From the NCBI GenBank assembly GCA_030043815.1, contig JASHWX010000121.1:1-5229 (forward strand): DNA of 5,229 bases, in the 5' to 3' direction. Shown piece after piece: positions 1 through 5,229 of this stretch (position 1 is the first letter of the stretch; each line of letters opens with the position of its first letter). The DNA comes from Candidatus Rhabdochlamydia sp. Its GTDB lineage: Bacteria > Chlamydiota > Chlamydiia > Chlamydiales > Rhabdochlamydiaceae. The position numbers were made by a program, and so were the translations under genes. A model generated the notes under the pieces. It ran no database searches. It was not told the origin of the DNA and saw nothing but the letters and a program-made list of their open reading frames with translations.

Positions 1-2
1 AT

Positions 3-611
3 TGTCTTTTTCGTCCCGGATCGGAAAAACGCAGGCTGCTTGCCATCTTGACCGAAGAGCGCCTGGTGAGCGTGCTCAAGTACATGCTCGACGAGAAGGA
101 ATTCCTCTCCGAATACGGCATTCGTTCCGTGTCCAAATACCATCAAGACCACCCTTACACCTTTACAATCGACGGGAGATCTTATTGTGTCAGGTACCTG
201 CCTGCAGAATCTGACAATGGGCTTTTTGGAGGCAATTCCAACTGGCGCGGGCCGATCTGGTTCCCGATCAATTTCTTGATCATCGAATCCCTTCAGAAAT
301 TCTACCATTACTATGGAGATGCATTCAAAGTGGAATTTCCAACAGGGTCGGGGCATAAGCTCAATTTATGGGAAATCAGCATCGAACTGTCAAAACGCCT
401 CATCAAGCTATTTACGAAAAATGCAAACGGAAAACGACCCATTTACGGCGGCTCGGATAAATTTCAAACAGATCCTCATTGGAAAGACTGGATCCTCTTT
501 CACGAATGTTTCAATGGGGACAACGGCGCGGGCGTCGGCGCCAGCCATCAAACCGGATGGACAGCGCTTGTCGCTAAACTCATTCAGCAATCGGGAGGCG
601 GGATCAAATGA
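3..611 (+). CDS. GH63-family alpha-glucosidase, C-terminal part (5' truncated by window edge)
   Basis: The reading frame is open from base 3, so this is the C-terminal 202 or so residues of a larger protein; bacterial GH63 proteins are usually several hundred residues longer. The family hydrolyses alpha-glucosidic bonds with inversion, using an (alpha/alpha)6-barrel. Two family signatures are visible: GGNSNWRGPIW (bases 228-260), which lines the active site, and HECFNGDNGAG followed by GASHQTGWTALV (bases 501-572). The Glu encoded at 504-506 sits where the GH63/GH37-type general base is expected. The matching general acid (Asp) would lie upstream of the window. The Met codon at 48 is in fact TTG and internal, since homology-like sequence (LFRPGSEKRRLLAIL) continues upstream of it. 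The stop overlaps the start of the following dehydrogenase. The substrate (glucosylglycerate, a disaccharide or a glucan end) cannot be told from this fragment. Confidence 0.86.
   Translation, partial: CLFRPGSEKRRLLAILTEERLVSVLKYMLDEKEFLSEYGIRSVSKYHQDHPYTFTIDGRSYCVRYLPAESDNGLFGGNSNWRGPIWFPINFLIIESLQKFYHYYGDAFKVEFPTGSGHKLNLWEISIELSKRLIKLFTKNANGKRPIYGGSDKFQTDPHWKDWILFHECFNGDNGAGVGASHQTGWTALVAKLIQQSGGGIK
593..598 (+). promoter_or_regulatory. Shine-Dalgarno for the SDR gene, inside the GH63 end
   Basis: GGGAGG lies 9 bp before the ATG at 608, within the last codons of the GH63 gene. Together with the ATGA overlap (608-611) it supports the 608 start and suggests translational coupling. Confidence 0.7.
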
Positions 612-1417
612 ATCCATTGAAGATTTTAAAAGGGCAAAAAGCCCTTGTCACTGGAGCCAATTCAGGAATCGGGCGCGCCATCGCCATTGCTCTGGGCCAA
701 GCAGGAGCGGACGTTGCAGTCAATTACGTCGGTCATGAAGATCAGGCCGTTGCCGTTTGCGAAGAGATCCAAAAGAATGGCAGCAACGCCATCAAGGTGC
801 ATGCCGATGTCTCTAAAGAGGCCGACGTCCTTGCGATGTACCAGCAGGCGCTCAAAGCATTCGGGACGATCGATATCTTGGTCAGCAATGCCGGCGTGCA
901 GCGCGACTCTCCGCTTGAAAAAATGACGCTCGATGCCTGGAATACCGTGATCGGCATCAACCTCACAGGCCAGTTCCTATGCGCAAGAGAAGCGGTGAAA
1001 GAATTTAAACGCCGCGGCGTAAAAAAAGAAGTGTCGTGCGCCGCCGGAAAAATCATCTGCATGAGCTCTGTCCACCAGATGATCCCTTGGGCCGGACACG
1101 TCAACTATGCCTCGTCGAAAGGGGGCATTCACATGATGATGGAATCGATTGCTCAAGAGGTCGCCCCTTACCGCATCCGAGTCAACGCCATTGCGCCAGG
1201 CGCCATCCGCACACCGATCAACAAAGCGGCATGGTCCACTCCCGAAGCGTACAAGGCATTGATGACCTTGGTCCCTTATGAACGGATCGGGGAGCCCGAA
1301 GACATCGCGCATTGCGCCGTCTGGCTCGCCTCAGATTATGCCGATTACATCACAGGGACGACGATCTTCGTCGACGGTGGAATGACCCTCTTCCCCGGAT
1401 TTGCGACGGGGGGTTGA
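608..1417 (+). CDS. Glucose 1-dehydrogenase-like short-chain dehydrogenase/reductase (SDR)
   Basis: A complete 269-residue classical SDR, predicted cytosolic. The Rossmann nucleotide-binding motif TGANSGIG is at residues 15-22, NAG at 94-96, the structural/catalytic Asn at N118, and the catalytic Ser-Tyr-Lys set at S154, Y167 and K171 (YASSK). The stretch MSSVHQMIPW, the PGAIRTPIN segment near 197-205 and the C-terminal DGGMTLFP closely resemble Bacillus glucose 1-dehydrogenases (EC 1.1.1.47), which oxidise beta-D-glucose to D-glucono-1,5-lactone with NAD(P)+. Relative to those (recalled from memory) there is an insertion of about seven residues near 139-147, before the catalytic Ser. The ATG at 608 is preceded by GGGAGG and overlaps the GH63 stop by four bases, so the gene sits in an operon with the glucosidase and probably uses its product. 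The SDR family and an intact catalytic set are clear; glucose as substrate is inferred from similarity and context. Confidence 0.9.
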   Translation: MNPLKILKGQKALVTGANSGIGRAIAIALGQAGADVAVNYVGHEDQAVAVCEEIQKNGSNAIKVHADVSKEADVLAMYQQALKAFGTIDILVSNAGVQRDSPLEKMTLDAWNTVIGINLTGQFLCAREAVKEFKRRGVKKEVSCAAGKIICMSSVHQMIPWAGHVNYASSKGGIHMMMESIAQEVAPYRIRVNAIAPGAIRTPINKAAWSTPEAYKALMTLVPYERIGEPEDIAHCAVWLASDYADYITGTTIFVDGGMTLFPGFATGG

Positions 1418-1450
1418 AGTTTTTCAAAATAAGTGGTAAGCTTCTTTAAA

Positions 1451-1456
1451 AGAGGA
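1451..1456 (+). promoter_or_regulatory. Shine-Dalgarno for the nucleoside phosphorylase-family gene
   Basis: AGAGGA ends 5 bp before the ATG at 1462 and fixes that start. The 44-bp gap after the dehydrogenase stop shows no clear -35/-10 pair or terminator hairpin, so read-through from the upstream genes is likely. Confidence 0.65.
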
Positions 1457-1461
1457 ACTAT

Positions 1462-2226
1462 ATGCTTCCCCAGTACGGCGAAAAACACGAGCATAACTCT
1501 CTGATCACCCCTTCGAGAATGCTCGAACATCGACGCCAGTACGGCCGCCTCCCCTCTTCAACGCCTCCCAAGACCATCATCTGCTGCTTTCAAGGCCGTT
1601 TTGTTAAAGAAACTTTAGATACCATGGCCCATCGGCAATGCGACGGCTGTTTTTCAAAACTCTTTTACCTCACCGATTATCCTTCCACTGCCATCGCAGA
1701 GCTGGCGAGCGGCGCGCCCGCTGCCGTGGCTAAAATGGAAGAGTTCATCGCCTGGGGCGTCACCGAGTTCATCTCGATCGGCGTCGCCGGAAGCTTGCAG
1801 AGCAAAGCCGGCATCGGCGATCTCATCGTCTGCGACAAAGCCGTCCGCGACGAAGGCACCTCCTACCACTACCTTCCTCCGACCAAATACATCCATGCCC
1901 CCCGCCGCATGACCAACAAACTCATCAACCTCCTCAAAAAAGCCGAACTCCCTCACCTCATCGGCACCAGCTGGACCACCGATAGCTTTTATCGCCAAAC
2001 CGCAGAAGAAGTGAAGCATTTCCAAAAAGAAAACGTCCTCACCGTAGAAATGGAGACCGCTGCGCTCTTTGCCCTCGCCCATTTCTACCAAGTCGACCTC
2101 GGCACCCTCCTTGTCATCGGCGATTCCCACGATGGTGAGCTGTGGCAGCCGCACCTTGAAGACGAGCGCCCCCGCAAAGGGCTCCGCTCGCTGCTCAACA
2201 TCGCCCTCGAAGCTTCTAAACAATAA
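1462..2226 (+). CDS. Nucleoside phosphorylase-family protein (PNP/uridine phosphorylase superfamily)
   Basis: 254 residues, close to the usual family length (about 230-260), predicted cytosolic. Family marks are APAAV..MEEFIAWGV (85-100), the glycine-rich strand ISIGVAGSLQ (104-113), GIGDLIVCDKAVRDEGTSYHYLPP (117-140, written here as one block for location), WTTDSFYRQT (171-180) and the ribose-binding VEMETAALF (195-203; M197, E198). D221 in VIGDSHDG lies where purine nucleoside phosphorylases and MTA/SAH nucleosidases carry their catalytic Asp. The enzymes of this fold split N-glycosidic bonds of nucleosides. However, the N-terminal GDPxR phosphate loop is absent (CCFQGRF, 41-47, is there instead), and the Arg and Thr that bind phosphate in E. 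coli uridine phosphorylase align with S105 and V108. It may therefore be a nucleosidase or a divergent phosphorylase of the subgroup with RDEGTSYHYLPP. Coding is strongly C-rich in third positions. It probably belongs to the operon upstream, although a functional tie to glucose oxidation is not evident. Confidence 0.85.
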   Translation: MLPQYGEKHEHNSLITPSRMLEHRRQYGRLPSSTPPKTIICCFQGRFVKETLDTMAHRQCDGCFSKLFYLTDYPSTAIAELASGAPAAVAKMEEFIAWGVTEFISIGVAGSLQSKAGIGDLIVCDKAVRDEGTSYHYLPPTKYIHAPRRMTNKLINLLKKAELPHLIGTSWTTDSFYRQTAEEVKHFQKENVLTVEMETAALFALAHFYQVDLGTLLVIGDSHDGELWQPHLEDERPRKGLRSLLNIALEASKQ

Positions 2227-2290
2227 TTATTTATAATTAAAATAATTTTTATATTTTATTAATTTTATATTACTAATATAATAATTAATT
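2227..2290 (+). promoter_or_regulatory. Extreme AT-rich intergenic region, probable promoter of the LRR gene pair
   Basis: Only one of these 64 bases is G or C (C at 2273). A perfect TATAAT box lies at 2277-2282, 8 bp before the ATG at 2291, and another at 2232-2237; neither has a recognisable TTGACA-type -35 at the right distance. If the nearer box is used, transcription would begin at or within about 2 bases of the start codon. The region separates the C-rich metabolic genes from the LRR genes and is the only sizeable intergenic gap in the window. In DNA this AT-rich, TATAAT alone is weak evidence. Confidence 0.5.
2259..2288. repeat. Imperfect inverted repeat just upstream of the LRR gene start
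   Basis: TTAATTTTATATTA (2259-2272) and TAATATAATAATTAA (2274-2288) are reverse complements apart from one unpaired base, centred on the C at 2273. The repeat overlaps the TATAAT box at 2277-2282 and ends 2 bp before the ATG. It could be an operator for a dimeric regulator or an AT-only hairpin, but such arms arise easily in AT-only DNA. Confidence 0.4.
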
Positions 2291-2680
2291 ATGATTATTA
2301 ATGATATAAAGCAAATAAAAGCTCAATTATCTTCATTTGAAACCCGCCTCAATCAGGGGCTTGTCAAAGAACAAGAAGCGGAAGAGCTGCTCAAGGACAT
2401 CGACTCCAAGGTCGAAGGCGTCATCCAAGTGAGGGGGTTTCACCATCCTTCTGAAGAAATGCAAGAGGTCAAAGCCCTCTACACCCGCGTCCGCAAGAAA
2501 TGCGCCGCAAAACTGCTCAATGGACTAGAGCGTAAGATTCAGTGCAATGATCCTTCCGCAAGAGCTCTCTTACAAGAGAGGATGAAGTCTTTGTCCCGCT
2601 TATTTTCTTCCGAAGAAAATGCGCGCTTGAACGCTCTGAGACAACGCCTGTTCGAATTGCAGCCTGTAAAATTTACCGAT
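2291..2680 (+). repeat. Duplicated N-terminal module, copy 1
   Basis: Encodes residues 1-130 of the first LRR protein. By hand alignment about 76 of 122 aligned residues (about 62%) match copy 2 at 3985-4350. Nucleotide similarity is locally high: bases 2477-2509 match 4147-4179 at 31 of 33 positions. This indicates a tandem gene duplication. Confidence 0.8.
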
Positions 2681-3988
2681 GCCCAGCCTTCTCTTTGGGA
2701 TGCTGTTTGCCGATACCTTCCCCCTTCTCTCTTCGCGGGCCAAGAACCTTTGATTTCATTGCAGCAAGGAGAGCTGCCAAATGAAATTTGGATAGACGTC
2801 TTACGTTTAGAACCGCAGTCCGGGCCCTCTTTGCGCCGTCTCAATCGCCACTTTAGGAAGCTGGTCGATGTCTTTTTTCGTGATGCGTGGGATAAGTTAA
2901 AGCAATCGCCGCTTCAGCGCCATCTGGGTTTTTTAATGAAAGAGATTGAGTATTACTATGCGGCTAAGTCTTACTGCGTTGGGTTTGAAGTCCTCAGACG
3001 CGAGTTAAGAGCTTCCGATCATCAATTTCCCATTACCGCAGAGGAATTTGAAGCATTGCTGGAGCCGGTGCAAAGGGATTATTCTCTTTCCTGTAATTTT
3101 ATTAATTTTGCAGCGAGTGGATTTTGGGGTAATTCGAGAGTGTTGAAAATTCATTATATGGCGCTGAAAATTCTTCCATTTGAATTCGGCAAATTTTTTC
3201 ATCATTTACGGCTTTTAGATCTTTCTAATAATCAGCTTCGATTTCTCCCCTTGACATTGCGAAGACTCGGCGGATTAAAGGAGCTTAACCTTTCTAAGAA
3301 TGCATTTGAATCGTTTCCGGATGTGATCACCGCTTTAAAGAGTCTTAAATATCTTGCTTTAGAGAGTAACTCACTAAAACTCCTGCCTCAAACTATCCGA
3401 TCCCTCGAGCAGCTGCAGATTCTTAAACTTTCTCGCAACAAACTTGAATCTCTACCTTCGGCGTTCGGATTGCTTCGAAATCTCCAGATGCTTGACCTAA
3501 GCGAAAATCAACTCATCGCTTTTCCCCAAGAGATCCTAAGCCTCACTCAGCTGCAACAACTTAAACTGTTAGGAAATCAGATCTCCTCTCTTCCTGAAAA
3601 CATGAATGTGTTTAAGCAATTGTATCAGCTCAACGTGTCTCATAACCGCCTCCAGTCATTCCCTGAGATTTGTAGGAGTCTGGAAGAACTCGACCTTTCC
3701 CACAACCAGTTACAATCCCTTCCCGATTCGATCGGATCTTTAATAAATTTAAGACATCTTGATCTTGGAAACAACCAATTGGAAACTATCCCTGAGCGTT
3801 TAAGCTTGCTCACAAACCTTGAACAACTTCTACTTTCATGTAATCAGCTTAAATCTCTACCTGAATCTCTGGCCTATCTTACACAGCTGTATTATTTTGA
3901 CATCGGCAGAAACCCCCTTCGCTCTATCCCTGAAAAACTCCTCAAGCAATTATTAAACAATCACACGTATTTGATGGGGCCATCATGA
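2291..3988 (+). CDS. F-box-like, leucine-rich-repeat protein (eukaryotic-like putative effector), first of a tandem pair
   Basis: A complete 565-residue protein. Residues 1-130 are an alpha-helical, charged module whose first 84 residues resemble a BAG domain (tentative). Residues 162-203 look like an F-box: LPNEIWIDVL, then SLRRLNRHFRKLV. Residues 204-290 form a helical linker with no family I recognise. Eleven LRRs cover 306-557, ten of them near the 23-residue pattern LxxLxLxxNxLxxLPxxIxxLxx; repeat 7 (444-463) has only 20 residues. No signal peptide or membrane segment is seen. F-box proteins recruit substrates, often via LRRs, to SCF ubiquitin ligases; bacteria lack these, so a bacterial copy would act in a eukaryotic host, presumably after type III secretion (inference). 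The ATG at 2291 has no Shine-Dalgarno. The stop overlaps the ATG of a paralogue (ATGA), so the pair is probably co-expressed. LRR and gene structure are certain; the F-box call is moderate. Confidence 0.9.
   Translation: MIINDIKQIKAQLSSFETRLNQGLVKEQEAEELLKDIDSKVEGVIQVRGFHHPSEEMQEVKALYTRVRKKCAAKLLNGLERKIQCNDPSARALLQERMKSLSRLFSSEENARLNALRQRLFELQPVKFTDAQPSLWDAVCRYLPPSLFAGQEPLISLQQGELPNEIWIDVLRLEPQSGPSLRRLNRHFRKLVDVFFRDAWDKLKQSPLQRHLGFLMKEIEYYYAAKSYCVGFEVLRRELRASDHQFPITAEEFEALLEPVQRDYSLSCNFINFAASGFWGNSRVLKIHYMALKILPFEFGKFFHHLRLLDLSNNQLRFLPLTLRRLGGLKELNLSKNAFESFPDVITALKSLKYLALESNSLKLLPQTIRSLEQLQILKLSRNKLESLPSAFGLLRNLQMLDLSENQLIAFPQEILSLTQLQQLKLLGNQISSLPENMNVFKQLYQLNVSHNRLQSFPEICRSLEELDLSHNQLQSLPDSIGSLINLRHLDLGNNQLETIPERLSLLTNLEQLLLSCNQLKSLPESLAYLTQLYYFDIGRNPLRSIPEKLLKQLLNNHTYLMGPS
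2774..2899 (+). other. F-box-like segment of the first LRR protein
   Basis: Residues 162-203 follow the F-box pattern LPxEIxxxVLxxx...SLxxLxxxxRxxxxL. They are kept in the paralogue as [LM]PNEIW..VL...P.SG.SLR.L...FR.LVD..F...W.KLKQSP. Conservation of this segment while the flanking linkers diverge supports a functional domain. Whether it binds host Skp1 is inference. Confidence 0.6.
3976..3979 (+). promoter_or_regulatory. Weak Shine-Dalgarno for the second LRR gene
   Basis: GGGG ends 5 bp before the ATG at 3985, within the last codons of the first LRR gene. It is the only purine-rich G run near this start; coupling through the ATGA overlap (3985-3988) probably matters more. Confidence 0.35.
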
Positions 3989-4350
3989 CTATTAATCAAA
4001 TAACAAAGGCATTACATTCCTTTGAAGCTCGCCTCAAACAAAACTGCATCACGGACCAAGAAGCGGAACAGCTGCTTAAAGTCGAGAGCGTCATCCAAGT
4101 GAGCGGATTTCTCAATCCTTCTAAAGAAACTGAAGAGGCTAAAAAACTCTACACCCGCATCCGCAAGAAATGCGTCGCAGAGCTGCTCAAGGGATTAAAA
4201 CTCCATATCCTGTGCAATGATCCTTCCATGATAGCCTTTTTACAAGAGAAAATGAACTCTCTGTCGCGCCTATTTTCTCCTAGGGAAAACGCGCGTTTGA
4301 TGGTATTGCGCAAACACATGTTCGCAATGCAGCCGGTAGAATTTACTGAT
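3985..4350 (+). repeat. Duplicated N-terminal module, copy 2
   Basis: Encodes residues 1-122 of the second LRR protein, the counterpart of 2291-2680 with two small in-frame gaps (three residues near position 7 and five after LLK at 30-32). Shared landmarks are QEAE.LLK, VIQV.GF, LYTR.RKKC, CNDPS and SLSRLFS..ENARL. Confidence 0.8.
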
Positions 4351-5229
4351 GTTCCTCACACTGAGGAGCGGAAAAGCTCTTTGATTCCCCTTTTGCAAAG
4401 AGAAATGCCAAATGAAATCTGGATGCGCGTTCTTTGTAAAAGACCTGAGTCTGGGTTTTCTTTGCGCTGTTTGAGTAGTCAGTTTAGGAATCTTGTCGAT
4501 TGCTATTTTCACACAAAGTGGAAAAAGTTAAAACAATCCCCCCCCGCAAGTCTGGTCGATCTTAGTTTTGTCATGGAGCACTTTGAAAAGCGAATGCCTT
4601 ATTTATTTCAGTTTGAGGCCCTCAAACAAGACGCCATCGGCATGGGAGCCGAATGCGCTAAAGGGCAGCTTCCTATCGCAGCTAAAGCGTGGAAAAAGTT
4701 GCTGAATCCTCTCGAGTCTGTCTATGCGCACTGTCTAAAAGAGTTTTGCCGAATACTGGGAGTGGTCCTGTTTGCGTTAAATGTTGATTCCTTGCCTGAC
4801 AATTTGACTCTGGAGGAACTAAAATGCTGGCTTAGCGGCCCGGTGAATCAAGAAGCTTTTACTCAGATTAGAGAATTGGATTTTTCTAACCTTAAACTGA
4901 AAGTCCTTCCTTATGAAATTGCACATCTTCCTCTTCTGAAGAATCTATGCCTTTCCAACAATCGACTTCAAAGCCTCCCCTCGACGATAAGCCGCTTGAG
5001 CTGGTTAGAGCAGCTCAACCTCTCTTCCAATGAATTAGAGGCATTTCCCCGAGCGATCACCGCACTTGGCAATTTAAACCACCTCGATCTGTCCTTCAAT
5101 TCTCTAAAAACGCTTTCAGAGCGCATCGGGTCTCTCAAACAACTTACATCCCTCTCTCTTTCCCATAATTATCTAAAAGACCTTCCTAAAAGCCTTAAGG
5201 AGCTCAAAAACCTGCATACGCTTGATCTC
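3985..5229 (+). CDS. F-box-like, leucine-rich-repeat protein, second of the tandem pair (3' truncated by window edge)
   Basis: The frame is open for 415 codons from the ATG at 3985 to the last base with no stop, so the C-terminus lies outside the window. Domain order matches the preceding gene: N-terminal helical module (1-122), F-box-like segment (141-182, MPNEIWMRVL then SLRCLSSQFRNLV), helical linker (about 183-290) and LRRs from 295 on. Five full 23-residue repeats (295-409) and the start of a sixth are visible. Compared with its neighbour it lacks five residues in the second N-terminal helix (DIDSK) and about 13 residues between the N-terminal module and the F-box-like part. The linker is barely alignable and the LRR surface residues differ, so the two proteins probably have different binding partners. 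The start is set by similarity to the paralogue (MTINQI against MIINDI) and the ATGA overlap. Role as a host-directed effector is inferred, as for the first copy. Confidence 0.9.
   Translation, partial: MTINQITKALHSFEARLKQNCITDQEAEQLLKVESVIQVSGFLNPSKETEEAKKLYTRIRKKCVAELLKGLKLHILCNDPSMIAFLQEKMNSLSRLFSPRENARLMVLRKHMFAMQPVEFTDVPHTEERKSSLIPLLQREMPNEIWMRVLCKRPESGFSLRCLSSQFRNLVDCYFHTKWKKLKQSPPASLVDLSFVMEHFEKRMPYLFQFEALKQDAIGMGAECAKGQLPIAAKAWKKLLNPLESVYAHCLKEFCRILGVVLFALNVDSLPDNLTLEELKCWLSGPVNQEAFTQIRELDFSNLKLKVLPYEIAHLPLLKNLCLSNNRLQSLPSTISRLSWLEQLNLSSNELEAFPRAITALGNLNHLDLSFNSLKTLSERIGSLKQLTSLSLSHNYLKDLPKSLKELKNLHTLDL
4405..4530 (+). other. F-box-like segment of the second LRR protein
   Basis: Residues 141-182 match the segment at 2774-2899 in position and pattern, with Met in place of the first Leu of the LP pair. 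Confidence rests mainly on the shared conservation of the two copies. Confidence 0.55.

Noticed and set aside
48..611. A GH63-like gene starting at base 48
   Set aside because: The codon at 48 is TTG, family-like sequence continues upstream to the window edge, and no Shine-Dalgarno is present, so the gene is truncated rather than short.
313..738. 141-residue open frame on the + strand across the GH63/SDR junction
   Set aside because: It is out of frame with both genes and overlaps their conserved motifs; composition is arginine/serine-rich as expected for a shadow frame.
742..1312. Two antisense open frames opposite the dehydrogenase gene
   Set aside because: Their translations match no family I know, and the + strand frame has a complete SDR motif set.
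1418..1461. Possible terminator or promoter between the dehydrogenase and phosphorylase genes
   Set aside because: Only a 4-bp GAAG/CTTC pairing and no -35/-10 pair could be found.
1654..2223. 189-residue antisense open frame opposite the nucleoside phosphorylase gene
   Set aside because: It mirrors a C-rich coding strand, has no recognisable domain or ribosome-binding site, and the + strand gene carries clear family motifs.
2224..2239. Possible terminator after the phosphorylase gene (TAATTAT-TT-ATAATTA)
   Set aside because: The arms are AT-only with a 2-base loop, too weak for an intrinsic terminator and expected by chance in this composition.
3208..3960. Direct repeats that might be a mobile or satellite element
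   Set aside because: The periodicity of about 69 bp is fully explained by the 23-residue LRR coding units.
4270..4512. 80-residue antisense open frame within the second LRR gene
   Set aside because: It lies opposite the conserved N-terminal module and F-box-like segment; nothing supports coding.

Overview
The window holds five genes, all on the + strand and packed tightly: the 3' end of a glycoside hydrolase family 63 (GH63) gene, a glucose 1-dehydrogenase-like short-chain dehydrogenase, a nucleoside phosphorylase-family enzyme, and two tandem paralogues encoding eukaryotic-like leucine-rich-repeat (LRR) proteins with an F-box-like segment. The second paralogue runs off the right edge. No tRNA, rRNA, CRISPR array, insertion sequence or convincing intrinsic terminator was seen.

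Organism: F-box-like plus LRR proteins in a bacterial gene arrangement, beside sugar-metabolism genes of cyanobacterial/chlamydial flavour, best fit an amoeba-associated member of the Chlamydiae (a Parachlamydiales-type 'environmental chlamydia'). Expansion of F-box, BTB and LRR genes is known in that group. This is inference from gene content; another intracellular bacterium of protists is possible.

Left half (1-2226), rather GC- and C-rich: the GH63 C-terminus (3-611) shares an ATGA stop/start overlap with the dehydrogenase (608-1417), so the two are probably translated from one message. GH63 enzymes invert configuration and so release beta-D-glucose from alpha-glucosides. That is the anomer that glucose 1-dehydrogenase oxidises, and the pair may form a short route from a glucoside to gluconolactone. 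The nucleoside phosphorylase-family gene follows after 44 bp with its own Shine-Dalgarno; it keeps the ribose-binding motif but lacks the classical phosphate-binding residues.

Junction (2227-2290): 64 bp with a single G/C base, containing an imperfect inverted repeat and a TATAAT box 8 bp before the next ATG, and no Shine-Dalgarno.

Right half (2291-5229), more AT-rich in its LRR part: a 565-residue LRR protein and a paralogue of at least 415 residues, again joined by an ATGA overlap. Both have an N-terminal helical module that resembles a BAG domain (tentative), then an F-box-like segment, a divergent helical linker and 23-residue LRRs. The likely role is that of a secreted effector pair acting on host ubiquitin ligase and possibly Hsp70 machinery, but no secretion signal was recognised.
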